A stretch of 64,000 nt of DNA from contig NZ_CP137734.1 in assembly GCF_033406955.1 (NCBI RefSeq), positions 3,844,001 through 3,908,000 of the forward strand, written 5' to 3'. The DNA comes from Streptomyces violaceoruber. Lineage in GTDB: Bacteria; Actinomycetota; Actinomycetes; Streptomycetales; Streptomycetaceae. Made by a program: the position numbers and the translations under genes. Position 1 is the stretch's first letter. Every line of letters starts with the position of its first letter. The notes beneath the pieces were generated by a model. It made no database searches and was not told the origin of the DNA. It worked only from the letters and a program-made list of their open reading frames with translations. Positions 9,061 to 17,457 of this stretch are shown piece by piece.

Positions 9061-10503
9061 TCAGTCCTTCGACGGGTGGATGATCTCCCACTCCTGGTCG
9101 TCGGTGTTGGTGCAGGTGGCGATGTTCAGCGGAGTCTCGGTGCCACCGTTCTGGCCCTTCACGTTCAGGCACTTGTGGGCACTGGCGAAGTTGCGGATCC
9201 AGTAGTCGCCGCTCGCCTGCTTGTCGATCCACCACAGCTGGTTGTCCGCCTTGGTGCCGTTGCAGTGGAACTCGGCGACCCCCGTTCCCTCCGGGCGAGC
9301 ACCGTATTCACCGAGGTCCATGCACAGCTGGTCCGTGACGTTCCGGATCTGGAAGAGCTTGGCCCCGTTGGGACCGCCGTTCTCGTACTTGACCTCGAGG
9401 TTCCAGAACTCGTTGTCGCCCTCTTCGTGGCAGTTGGCCTGCTGGACGATTCCGTTGATCTTGCCCTTGTCCCGTCCGGGGATGTCGGCGCACATATGGG
9501 TGGTGGCGTTGCGCAGCATGACGTTCATGGCGGGGACCACGTCCGGCTTGGCGGGCTTCTTGGACTCCCCGCCGCCGCCCTTGTCGCCGCCGTCGCCTCC
9601 ACCGCCGTCACCGGCGCCGTCGTTCTCGGGCTTCTCGGAGGCCGGCTGCTCGGGCTCCGCCTCGGGGGCGGACTCGGCACTGCTGGGGAGCGTCTCCGGA
9701 GTCGCGCTCGGACTGGGCGCCAGCGCCACACCCGCCTGCTCGGTCTGCTCCGTCGCACTCGTACGGACCTGCGGCTTGTACGCGATCCAGATCATCACGA
9801 ACGCGATCGCCAACGCCAGGAAGATCCCGAAGAACGTCGCCAGCCAACGCGGCAGAAACCCGCGCTGGACATACGTCCCCTCGATCTCCGTCGGATCAAC
9901 CCCGGACCGGCGCACGGCCAGCGTGTACGGCCGCTCCTCCTTCGCACCGAACCAGATGATCCGCTTCGGCTTCAGCGTCGTCTCCACGAACGCCGCACGA
10001 CCCGGCTCGATCTGCACATTCCCCGGCCGCACCTCGTACGACAGATGATCACCATGATCACTGCCCGCGATCGACGCCGTCACCTTCGTATTGCCCAGGT
10101 TGTCCACCGCGAGCCGCGGCCGGCCCCGGAACCGGCCCTTCACCGTCGGCGGCACCAACTCGGCCCGCACCTCGGTGAACGCCGTGATCGTCAGGTTCCC
10201 CTCCGGAACCGTCACCGCATCCGGATGCTCCGTCGGAAGAATCCGCACCGCATACGGATTCGGCCCCGCCACCGCGTCGGAGGTGCGGGGAGGAGCGAAC
10301 GTCAGCTCCACCGTCCCCGTGGTACCCGGATACAACCGCAGCGTCTGCGGCTCCACCGTCGTCCAGGGAGCCACATCCCCCACTGGCTCGAACCGGTACT
10401 CATCCACCACGTCACCGGTATTACGCACCCTCAGGCGCACACGCGTACTACTGCCGGGGTCCACAGTCGCGGACGCGGGCTCCAGCGAAGTCCACAGGCT
10501 CAC
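9061..10503 (-). CDS. One-helix membrane protein with C-terminal ricin-type lectin domain (copy 2)
   Basis: 480 residues, same layout as the gene at 7505: beta-rich N-terminus, one membrane helix (about 219-242), charged linker, ricin-type trefoil with motifs DNEFW, DNQLW and DDQEW. The N-terminal 280 residues match copy 1 exactly and the DNA differs at only a few bases (for example around 10278-10289), while the linker and lectin part are clearly diverged. The 98-base spacer between copies holds no gene. The pattern implies recent duplication or gene conversion acting on the 5' half with separate evolution of the carbohydrate-binding half. Confidence 0.8.
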   Translation of the reverse strand: MSLWTSLEPASATVDPGSSTRVRLRVRNTGDVVDEYRFEPVGDVAPWTTVEPQTLRLYPGTTGTVELTFAPPRTSDAVAGPNPYAVRILPTEHPDAVTVPEGNLTITAFTEVRAELVPPTVKGRFRGRPRLAVDNLGNTKVTASIAGSDHGDHLSYEVRPGNVQIEPGRAAFVETTLKPKRIIWFGAKEERPYTLAVRRSGVDPTEIEGTYVQRGFLPRWLATFFGIFLALAIAFVMIWIAYKPQVRTSATEQTEQAGVALAPSPSATPETLPSSAESAPEAEPEQPASEKPENDGAGDGGGGDGGDKGGGGESKKPAKPDVVPAMNVMLRNATTHMCADIPGRDKGKINGIVQQANCHEEGDNEFWNLEVKYENGGPNGAKLFQIRNVTDQLCMDLGEYGARPEGTGVAEFHCNGTKADNQLWWIDKQASGDYWIRNFASAHKCLNVKGQNGGTETPLNIATCTNTDDQEWEIIHPSKD

Positions 10504-10593
10504 ACGCCGACGCTACGGCCGGTCCGGCACTTCGTCAGGACCTGGCGGGGCAGAAGGCGTTGCCCCAAAGGGCCGTTCGTGCGGCGCCCGGGA

Positions 10594-11325
10594 CTACTCC
10601 GCGTCCTCCACCTGGTCCGCGACCGATCGCTGGGCGACGAGGGACGGGGCGGTGGTGTGCCCGGCCTTGAAGGCCGCTCCGTCGTTCACGGCCGCGACCT
10701 CGGAACCCTGGCCCGGGTCGGTGACGGCGGGGCTGCCGCCACTCCCGCTGCCCGTCTCCGTGATTCCCCGGCTGTTCTTGTCGAGGTGGCTGGCCTCGTG
10801 GGCGAGGATCTCCTCGTTGCCGATGGCGGACGGGCCGAGGAACACGTCCATGCCGATCGTCATGGCCTCGGCCCCCATCGCCGCCGTCGCGCGCTGGGCG
10901 ACCGGGCCCGTGTGCATGCGGGCGCCGGCGAGGGCGGGATTGTCGTAGAACGGCACCGCCTTGTCGAGGAAGGAGCCGGGGAGCGTCGAGCTGGGCGACT
11001 CCTTGGCCTCCTGCAGGAGCTGGTGCTGCCCCTCGGGGCTCCGGTCGTCGATCCCGTCGTGCCCGCATCCCGCGCCGTGCTGGTGCGCGTCCGGGTCGAT
11101 GCGACGCTGGACGGTGTGCCCGCAGCCGGGGCCGTGCTGGTGCGCATCCCGGGCGACGACGCGCTGGACGGCGGCGTTGCCCGCGGTGCTCTGGAGCGCC
11201 AGGGCGGTCGCCGGGGTCATCGGCGCTCCGCGCACTCCGGTGGTGGGCGCGGGCGCGGCCCGGTGCGGAGCGCGGCCGCCCCGGGCGGCCTGCTGGTCGG
11301 CGGCTTCCTCGTGCGCGCGCACCAT
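10594..11325 (-). CDS. DUF4157 domain protein, eCIS-associated putative metallopeptidase
   Basis: 243 residues, ATG with AAGGGAG upstream. The N-terminus carries LQSTAGNAAVQRVV (about 45-58), a motif common ahead of DUF4157 domains. Then two copies of a His/Cys-rich segment, DAHQHGPGCGH and DAHQHGAGCGH, look metal binding. The DUF4157 core includes HTGPVAQRATAAMGA, and the zinc-protease-like HEASH (HExxH) in EILAHEASHLDKN. DUF4157 genes are among the accessory families most enriched at extracellular CIS loci; some are toxin or cargo proteins. Role here as effector or cargo-loading factor is inferred. Confidence 0.8.
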   Translation of the reverse strand: MVRAHEEAADQQAARGGRAPHRAAPAPTTGVRGAPMTPATALALQSTAGNAAVQRVVARDAHQHGPGCGHTVQRRIDPDAHQHGAGCGHDGIDDRSPEGQHQLLQEAKESPSSTLPGSFLDKAVPFYDNPALAGARMHTGPVAQRATAAMGAEAMTIGMDVFLGPSAIGNEEILAHEASHLDKNSRGITETGSGSGGSPAVTDPGQGSEVAAVNDGAAFKAGHTTAPSLVAQRSVADQVEDAE

Positions 11326-11459
11326 GCGCTCCCTTCGACAGCGGACGTGTGACCCTTAGCCCTACCGGAGCTTTCCCGCCGCCGACAGGTCTGCGCGGGC
11401 AACACCGGGGGCAACGGCCCCCGGGGTCGTGTCCGGACACGCCCCGGGGCACACGGCGC
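11326..11459. other. Short spacer between DUF4157 and coiled-coil genes
   Basis: 134 bases of GC-rich DNA with several short inverted repeats of GGGCCCC character. It may hold the DUF4157 promoter or the terminator of the upstream coiled-coil gene. Nothing diagnostic is seen. Confidence 0.3.
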
Positions 11460-14330
11460 TCAGAGCGAGCCGAGCTGTTTGGCGATCGCCTCTTCCCACT
11501 CCGTCTGCTTCTCGGGGTCGTTGAGCGACGCCAGCCACTCCGCTTCCTTCTGGTTGTGGTCGTCCGGACCGCACTTGAGCTCCTTGAGGAACTCACGTGC
11601 CTCGTCCCGGATGTCCTGGGGAACGTCCTTGCCCACCGGCACGGCCGGTCCGGCGGCGACCGCGTAGATCTCCTGCGCCCTGAGCTGCCGCTTCCCCTGC
11701 TTGATGGAGTGTGTCACCGTGACCGCCTCCTTCCAGGCGTCACGCCTCCTGCCTCGCCGGCTCGTACCGTCCTTGGACATCCTCGGCGTCTCGGACGTCT
11801 CGGACGTCTCGGGCTCCTTGACCTCCTCGGTTCCCTCCTGCGCCGACGTGGTGCGGGCGTAGCGGTCCGGCTGCCGTACCGAGATGTAGCGCTTGTTGGC
11901 CTTCTTCACGCTCTTCTTGAGGGCGAGACCGCCCAGGAACCCCGCCGTCAGACCGCCCGCGACGCCAGGAGCGACACCGCCGGTGACCGCACCCGTGGCT
12001 GCGGCGATCGCCACGGCGCCTGCTGCGATGCGCGCGAGGTTGCCCGTCAGGTTGGCGAAGCGGTGCCCCAGTTTCCACTTCTTCTTGTGCACCACGTACT
12101 CGCGTGCGGCGGCCATGTGCTCCCGCACCTCCGTCCGGAGGTTCTCGACGCGGGCCTGCTGGTCCTCGACGGCCTTCAGGCCGTCCTCCGAGTCCCCGAG
12201 TCCGGACACCCTCTCGGCCAGGCCGACGCCGGCCCTCCCCAGGTCGTTCAGTACGTCCTGGAGCTTTCGGTCGCGCTTCGCGGCCACGTCGTTGAAGTGG
12301 TCCTTCAGCTTCTTGCGCTGGGCGTGGGTGTTCTTGATGACCCTGCTGTCGCGGCCCACGTGGATGGCCGAGAACGAGATGGTGAGGGCACCGCCGGCGT
12401 CTGCGAGCGCGGCCGTCCCCGCCAGGTCTCCGGCGGCCTTCGTGCCGGTGTTGGCGATCTTCAGGACGTCGTTGGCGGCCATCTGGGAGCTGCTCGCCAG
12501 ACCGAGGGGCTTGCCCACGTAGTTCTTTCGGTGCGCATGGGAAGCCGGGCCCGATTCGTTCCGCTTGCCGGCGGCTTCCTTGATCGCCGCGATGTCGTTC
12601 ACGGTTCCGGTCACGTCGCTGACGAGGTTGATCGGGTTCTCGACGCTCTGCTGGATCACAGTGTCGTGCGCCGTCCCGTGGTCCCCGTGCTTCATCGATG
12701 CCGACTGGACCGTCGCCCCGGGCGGCGCACTGCCGCGGAGAACCACGGTGTCGGGGACGTCGGCCCACGGCTTGGTCTTGGCGGAGGCCTTCTTGGCCCC
12801 GTGCCCGACACCGTCGGCCGCGCGCGCGACACCGTTGCGCGAGGACCCGTCCGTCTTCTCGGCGCCGGCCGGTTCCTTCTCCTTGGCCGCCTTCTCCTTG
12901 GCCGCCTTCTCCTCGGCCGCCTTCTCCTCGGCCGCCTTCTCCTCCGCGGCCTTCTTCTCGGTCTCCTTCGCCGCGGCCAGTTCCGTCCTCGCCGTGTCCT
13001 CGGCCGTCCCGTGACGCAGCTGCCCCTGCGCCGCGGCCGCCGCGCGCTGCCGGGCGCCGGCGGCCTCCCGCCCAAGGCGGGTCAACGCGGCGAGGGCGGC
13101 GTCGTGCTCCGTCTGCTTCTCCCCCGCGGTCTTCGCGTACCCGGCCGCTTCGGCCTGGGCCTTCTCGGCCTTGTCCTGTGCGTCCTTCGCGGTTCTCCCG
13201 TGGCCGGCCGCCGCCTGCTCGGCGGTTTCGCGTGCCTCCGTCGCCGCCTTGGCCTCGCGGTCCAGCTTCTTCGCCAGTTCCGCGGATTCCCTCGCGCTCT
13301 CGTTGGCCTCGTCCCGGAGCCGGGCGGCCTCCTCCTGGCCTTCCTCCGCCTCCTTCTGCGAGGCACCGGCTCCCTCGGCCTCTTCGTTCCTCCGCTTCGC
13401 CGCTTCCTTGGCCGCCTTCACCTCCTTCAGCGCCGTGGCCAGTTCGACGGTCCGCTTCCTCATGGCCGCCGCGAACTGCTCCTCGGACTCCGCCTCGACC
13501 TCGGCCTCGGCCGCCTGCTCCTGCGCCTTGTCCTCGACGTCCCCCGCCGTGCGCGCCGTCTCGTCGGCGGCCTTCAGCTGCGCCGCGGCCTCCTCCGCCC
13601 GGCGCGAGAACCGACGCACCCTTGCCTCGGCTTCCGCCTGACTTTTCCGGGCCTGCTCGATCGTTGCCGAGAGCTGGGCCACCAAGTCCGCGGCGTCCTT
13701 CCGCCTCTGCTCGGCGGCCTCGGCCTCTTTCTTGAACCCATCCGCCTGCTTGCGGGCTTCTTCGGCCGCCGCGCCCTTCTCTTTCTCGGTCTCGCCGTGC
13801 CTCCCGGCCTCCTCGAGGGAGCTCCGCTGCCTCTTCGTCGCCGCGTTCGCCTCGCTCGTGGACTCTCGCGCCTTCTCGAGCGAACTCCGCTCTCCCCGCT
13901 TCGCGTCCCCGACTTCCCGCTCGAGCGCCTCCGCCTTGTCCCGGGCGTCCGACTCCTTCTTGCGGGCCTCGATCGCCGTCCCGGTCAGGTTCCGCACCTC
14001 GGCCACGGCGTCCGCCCGTGCCCCCGAGGCGTCCGAGACCTTCTTCTTCTGCTCCGCCACCTCGTCCACGGCCGCCTGCTGCTCGGGCTCCGTCACCGGT
14101 GTGATCTGCAGGTCGTCCGGCGTCGACGAGGTCGTCGCCCGTTCCGGTGCCGGGGCCTTGGAGAGCTGTGCGGTACCGGCCGCGCGCTGGATCGCCGAGG
14201 CCACGGCCCGGTTCCCCGCCGCGGCCTGCAACGAGGCCAGCGGCGGCGACTGCCGTGCCTGCGGGCGGGCCGGAGCCGGAGCGGCCCCGCCCGGGCGGTG
14301 CCTGTGCGTCTGGTTCAAGCGGTCCGACAC
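11460..14330 (-). CDS. Long coiled-coil protein with AGNxAV motif and glycine-zipper hydrophobic segment, candidate CIS cargo
   Basis: 956 residues, GTG start behind GGAGGGGACC. Residues 33-50 read LASLQAAAGNRAVASAIQRA, matching the motif at the front of the neighbouring DUF4157 protein. Residues about 85-500 are almost uninterrupted Ala/Glu/Lys/Arg heptads, with AEEKAAEEKAAKEK tandem units near 470. A globular part follows, then an Ala/Gly-rich hydrophobic stretch at about 765-805 (AAGAVAIAAATGAVTGGVA, GVAGGLTAGFLGGLA) that could insert in membranes, and a soluble tail. I know no named family. The divergent position next to the sheath operon and the shared N-terminal motif make cargo or toxin the leading idea; a structural role is the alternative. 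Confidence 0.7.
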   Translation of the reverse strand: MSDRLNQTHRHRPGGAAPAPARPQARQSPPLASLQAAAGNRAVASAIQRAAGTAQLSKAPAPERATTSSTPDDLQITPVTEPEQQAAVDEVAEQKKKVSDASGARADAVAEVRNLTGTAIEARKKESDARDKAEALEREVGDAKRGERSSLEKARESTSEANAATKRQRSSLEEAGRHGETEKEKGAAAEEARKQADGFKKEAEAAEQRRKDAADLVAQLSATIEQARKSQAEAEARVRRFSRRAEEAAAQLKAADETARTAGDVEDKAQEQAAEAEVEAESEEQFAAAMRKRTVELATALKEVKAAKEAAKRRNEEAEGAGASQKEAEEGQEEAARLRDEANESARESAELAKKLDREAKAATEARETAEQAAAGHGRTAKDAQDKAEKAQAEAAGYAKTAGEKQTEHDAALAALTRLGREAAGARQRAAAAAQGQLRHGTAEDTARTELAAAKETEKKAAEEKAAEEKAAEEKAAKEKAAKEKEPAGAEKTDGSSRNGVARAADGVGHGAKKASAKTKPWADVPDTVVLRGSAPPGATVQSASMKHGDHGTAHDTVIQQSVENPINLVSDVTGTVNDIAAIKEAAGKRNESGPASHAHRKNYVGKPLGLASSSQMAANDVLKIANTGTKAAGDLAGTAALADAGGALTISFSAIHVGRDSRVIKNTHAQRKKLKDHFNDVAAKRDRKLQDVLNDLGRAGVGLAERVSGLGDSEDGLKAVEDQQARVENLRTEVREHMAAAREYVVHKKKWKLGHRFANLTGNLARIAAGAVAIAAATGAVTGGVAPGVAGGLTAGFLGGLALKKSVKKANKRYISVRQPDRYARTTSAQEGTEEVKEPETSETSETPRMSKDGTSRRGRRRDAWKEAVTVTHSIKQGKRQLRAQEIYAVAAGPAVPVGKDVPQDIRDEAREFLKELKCGPDDHNQKEAEWLASLNDPEKQTEWEEAIAKQLGSL

Positions 14331-14659
14331 GGACGGTCCCCTCCTGACACGCCGTCACCGTCCCCTCTTCGCGGGGCAGCGCCCCGGTGCGGCGGGACGG
14401 GGCGCCCCGAAACGGGGCTTGATCGCAAGATGACATTCTGGCGAACTGACAGTCGACACAAGACGTTGAATCAGAAACGCCGGGCGTCCGCCAGGGGTCT
14501 TCGGGGGGAAGTGCCGGGATGCGGCGGGAGTCTGCCCCAACGGGCACGACCAGGGGCAAGGAACATGCCCCCGCTCCGGCACCCGGGGACGTTTCGGCAT
14601 CGGCAACGCGCGCGTGAGGCTGAGGGGCGTCCTGTCTCGTACCCCGAGGAGAGCAGAGC
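14331..14659. promoter_or_regulatory. Divergent promoter region of the CIS structural operon
   Basis: 329 bases between the leftward coiled-coil gene and the rightward sheath gene, with an unusually A/T-rich core at about 14415-14480 for this genome. On the minus strand a weak TTGTGT-17-GAATGT pair is visible in that core. No strong plus-strand promoter could be fixed. The sheath ribosome site is GAGGAGAG just before 14660. Confidence 0.4.
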
Positions 14660-16264
14660 ATGCCGTCCTACCTGTCGCCCGGCGTCTACGTCGAGGAGGT
14701 GGCCAGCGGCTCGCGCCCGATCGAGGGAGTGGGCACGTCGGTGGCGGCCTTCGTCGGTCTCGCCCCGACCGGCCCGCTGAACGAGCCCACGCTGGTGACC
14801 AACTGGACGCAGTACGTCGCGGCCTTCGGTGACTTCACCGGCGGGTACTACCTCGCGCACTCCGTCTACGGGTTCTTCAACAACGGCGGCTCGGCCGCCT
14901 ACGTTGTCCGCGTCGGCGGCTCGGCCGAGGACGCCGCCGCCGACGGCTCGGTCAACGGCGCCGCCGCCCCCGCGGCCGTCACCGGCAGCACCGCCAAGGC
15001 GCTGCCGGCCGCCGAGCCCAAGCAGCTCGGCACCTTCGCCGTGACGGCCACCGCGGCCGGCCAGAGCGGCCCGCTGACCGTCGAGGTCGCCGACCCCGAG
15101 GGCGAGGGCCCCGCCGAGCGCTTCAAGCTGATCGTCAAGGACGGCGACAAGCCGGTCGAGACCTTCGACGTGAGCGCCAAGAAGGGCAACCGCTCCTACG
15201 TCGTCACGCAGGTCAAGGAGCGCTCCAAGCTCATCACCGTGACCGAGGCCGCGCCGTCCGCGCAGCTGGTCCGGCCGGAGAACCAGAGCCTGACGCTGCC
15301 GGCGCCGCCGTCCGCCGCCCCCGCCGTTCCGGCCGGGCAGGCCGAGAGCGCGCACCCCGGCCCCGCCCAGTACCTCGGCGACTCCTCGGACCGCACCGGC
15401 TTCGGCGGCCTGGAGGCGATCGACGAGATCTCCATGGTCGCGGTGCCCGACCTGATGGCCGCCTACCAGCGCGGCGCGATCGACCTGGAGGCCGTCAAGG
15501 CCGTCCAGCTCGGCCTGATAGCCCACTGCGAGCTGATGGGCGACCGCGTCGCGATCATCGACCCGCCGCCGAACCAGAACGCCCGCCAGATCCGCGTCTG
15601 GCGCCAGGAGACGGCCGGCTACGACTCCAAGTACGCCGCCCTGTACTACCCCTGGATCAAGTCGTTCGACCCGGCCACCGGCCAGTCCCGCCTGGTCCCG
15701 CCGAGCGGTCACGTCGCCGGCATCTGGGCCCGCAACGACTCCGAGCGCGGTGTGCACAAGGCCCCCGCCAACGAGGTGGTCCGCGGCGCCGTCGACCTGG
15801 AGCTGCAGATCACCCGCGGTGAGCAGGACCTGCTCAACCCGATCGGCGTCAACTGCATCCGCTCCTTCCCGGGCCGCGGCATCCGCGTCTGGGGTGCCCG
15901 CACCCTCTCCTCCGACCCGGCGTGGCGCTACCTGAACATCCGCAGGTACTTCAACTACCTGGAGGAGTCGATCCTGATCGGCACCCAGTGGGTGGTGTTC
16001 GAGCCGAACGACCACAACCTCTGGGCCCGCATCCGCCGCAACGTCTCCGCGTTCCTGGTCAACGAGTGGCGCAACGGCGCCCTCTTCGGCCAGAGCCCCG
16101 ACCAGGCCTACTACGTCAAGTGCGACGAGGAGACCAACCCGCCGGAGTCCGTCGACCTCGGCCGGGTCGTCTGCGAGATCGGCATCGCGCCGGTCAAGCC
16201 CGCCGAGTTCGTCATCTTCCGGCTCGCCCAGTTCTCCAGCGGCGGCGGCGAACTGGACGAGTAG
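14660..16264 (+). CDS. cis2: Contractile sheath protein (phage tail sheath family)
   Basis: 534 residues. The start PSYLSPGVYVEEVASGSRPIEG and the following TSVAAFVGLAPTGP and FGDF are the classic N-terminal tail-sheath signature. The C-terminal subtilisin-like fold region has VWGARTLSSDPAWRYLNIRR and ends with HLP-like VKPAEFVIFRLAQFSSGG. Residues about 85-230 are a variable Ala/Pro-rich insertion that should sit on the outside of the sheath. Only one sheath gene is present, unlike PVC/Afp which have three. It heads the structural operon and should be its most abundant product. Confidence 0.95.
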   Translation: MPSYLSPGVYVEEVASGSRPIEGVGTSVAAFVGLAPTGPLNEPTLVTNWTQYVAAFGDFTGGYYLAHSVYGFFNNGGSAAYVVRVGGSAEDAAADGSVNGAAAPAAVTGSTAKALPAAEPKQLGTFAVTATAAGQSGPLTVEVADPEGEGPAERFKLIVKDGDKPVETFDVSAKKGNRSYVVTQVKERSKLITVTEAAPSAQLVRPENQSLTLPAPPSAAPAVPAGQAESAHPGPAQYLGDSSDRTGFGGLEAIDEISMVAVPDLMAAYQRGAIDLEAVKAVQLGLIAHCELMGDRVAIIDPPPNQNARQIRVWRQETAGYDSKYAALYYPWIKSFDPATGQSRLVPPSGHVAGIWARNDSERGVHKAPANEVVRGAVDLELQITRGEQDLLNPIGVNCIRSFPGRGIRVWGARTLSSDPAWRYLNIRRYFNYLEESILIGTQWVVFEPNDHNLWARIRRNVSAFLVNEWRNGALFGQSPDQAYYVKCDEETNPPESVDLGRVVCEIGIAPVKPAEFVIFRLAQFSSGGGELDE

Positions 16265-16316
16265 GCGGATCGCGCCCCCGCCCTTGTCCCACATCCTCTA
16301 GAAGGACTGCGAACTC

Positions 16317-16766
16317 ATGTCTCTCCCCAAACCCGAAGACGTACTCGTCGCACCGAATTTCGGCATCCAGATCGACGGTGTGATGGTCGAGTACCTCAAC
16401 TCGGTCTCCAACCTGCAGATCGAGCAGGACGTCATCAGGTACCAGCAGAACCAGGGCACGACCGGCCGCAACAACGTCACCCTGATGCCGGGTGTGGCCA
16501 AGGACGGCTCGGTCCAGGTCGAACGCGGTATGAGCCAGTCGTCGGTGTTCACCCAGTGGATCAACGACTCCATGGCGGGCCGGATGGCCACCGCCCGCAA
16601 GAACGCCACGATCATCGTGATGGACTACGAGGACAACCCGGTCAAGCGCTGGAACCTGCGCAACGCCTGGTGCAGCAAGGTCGTGGCGGGCACCCTGAAG
16701 GCGGGTGACACCAACGCGCTCACCGAGACCATCACCATCGTGTTCGAAGAACTGGTCGTCGAGTAA
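16317..16766 (+). CDS. Inner tube protein (Hcp/gp19-like), copy 1
   Basis: 149 residues of the phage tail tube family (gp19-like): PNFGIQIDGVMVEYLNSVSN, then a beta-strand pattern and KRWNLRNAWCSKVVAGTLKAG, ending TITIVFEELVVE. It would polymerise as hexameric rings inside the sheath. GAAGGA-type ribosome site lies just upstream. The stop shares one base with the next start, so the two are coupled. Confidence 0.93.
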   Translation: MSLPKPEDVLVAPNFGIQIDGVMVEYLNSVSNLQIEQDVIRYQQNQGTTGRNNVTLMPGVAKDGSVQVERGMSQSSVFTQWINDSMAGRMATARKNATIIVMDYEDNPVKRWNLRNAWCSKVVAGTLKAGDTNALTETITIVFEELVVE

Positions 16767-17299
16767 TGCGCCGTAGCACCGCCAAGGCACCCGCCGCGGC
16801 ACCCCAGACCGCGGCGGCGGGAGCGGACTTCCCCCGTTCGGCTCCCGCCGCCGCGCCGACGGAGGCGCCGGCCGGTTCTCCGGCCGGCCCTCCCGCCGGG
16901 CCCCCCGTCGACACCGCCCCGAGGCAGCAGATGCAGACCGAGTTCCCCTTCGAGCTGCCGCGCGGGTACGTCGACGAGTCGGGCACGGTGCACCGGGACG
17001 GTGTGATGCGCCTGTCGACGGCACGGGACGAGCTGATCCCGCTGCGCGACGTGCGGGTGCAGGAGAACCCGGCGTACCTGTCGGTGGTGCTGCTCGGCCG
17101 GGTCATCACCCGGCTGGGCACGCTGGCGATGGTGCACGACGGCGTCGTGGAGAACATGTTCGCCTCCGACCTGGCGTTCCTCCAGGACTTCTACCGCCAG
17201 ATCAACGCGGAGGGGCACACCCGGGCGGCCGTGGAGTGCCCGCACTGCTCGGAGCCCTTCGAGGTGGAACTCGGCGGGAGCCGCCTGGGGGAATCGTGA
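16766..17299 (+). CDS. Phage tail assembly-like protein (T4-type baseplate/gp41-like annotation)
   Basis: 177 residues. The first 50 are Ala/Pro-rich and disordered. The core TEFPFELPRGYVDESGTVHR, MRLSTARDELIPLRD and RVITRLGTL is the conserved part of a small protein encoded after the tube gene in many CIS and phage-tail loci, often labelled tail assembly or T4 baseplate protein. It ends with a CPHC motif and an acidic tail. Probably an assembly factor or chaperone; the precise role is not established. Confidence 0.75.
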   Translation: MRRSTAKAPAAAPQTAAAGADFPRSAPAAAPTEAPAGSPAGPPAGPPVDTAPRQQMQTEFPFELPRGYVDESGTVHRDGVMRLSTARDELIPLRDVRVQENPAYLSVVLLGRVITRLGTLAMVHDGVVENMFASDLAFLQDFYRQINAEGHTRAAVECPHCSEPFEVELGGSRLGES

Positions 17300-17454
17300 C
17301 GTACGCGACCGACCGGCTGCACGAGGAGATCGCGTACGTCGCCTACCACTTCCACTGGAGCCTGGAGGCGATCCTGGACCTGGAACACCAGGACCGCCGC
17401 CGGTACACGGACCAGATCGCGTCCCTCGTGACGCGAGGCACGGCGGAGGGCTGA
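17296..17454 (+). CDS. Small conserved tail-locus protein (DUF6760-like)
   Basis: 52 residues from GTG 17296, overlapping the preceding stop by 4 bases. Sequence TYATDRLHEEIAYVAYHFHW then SLEAILDLEHQDRRRYTDQIA. This resembles the short second frame (about 50-60 residues) encoded next to the tail assembly gene in related loci, comparable to the paired assembly chaperones upstream of tape measures in phages. That comparison is inference. Confidence 0.75.
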   Translation: MTYATDRLHEEIAYVAYHFHWSLEAILDLEHQDRRRYTDQIASLVTRGTAEG

Positions 17455-17457
17455 TCG

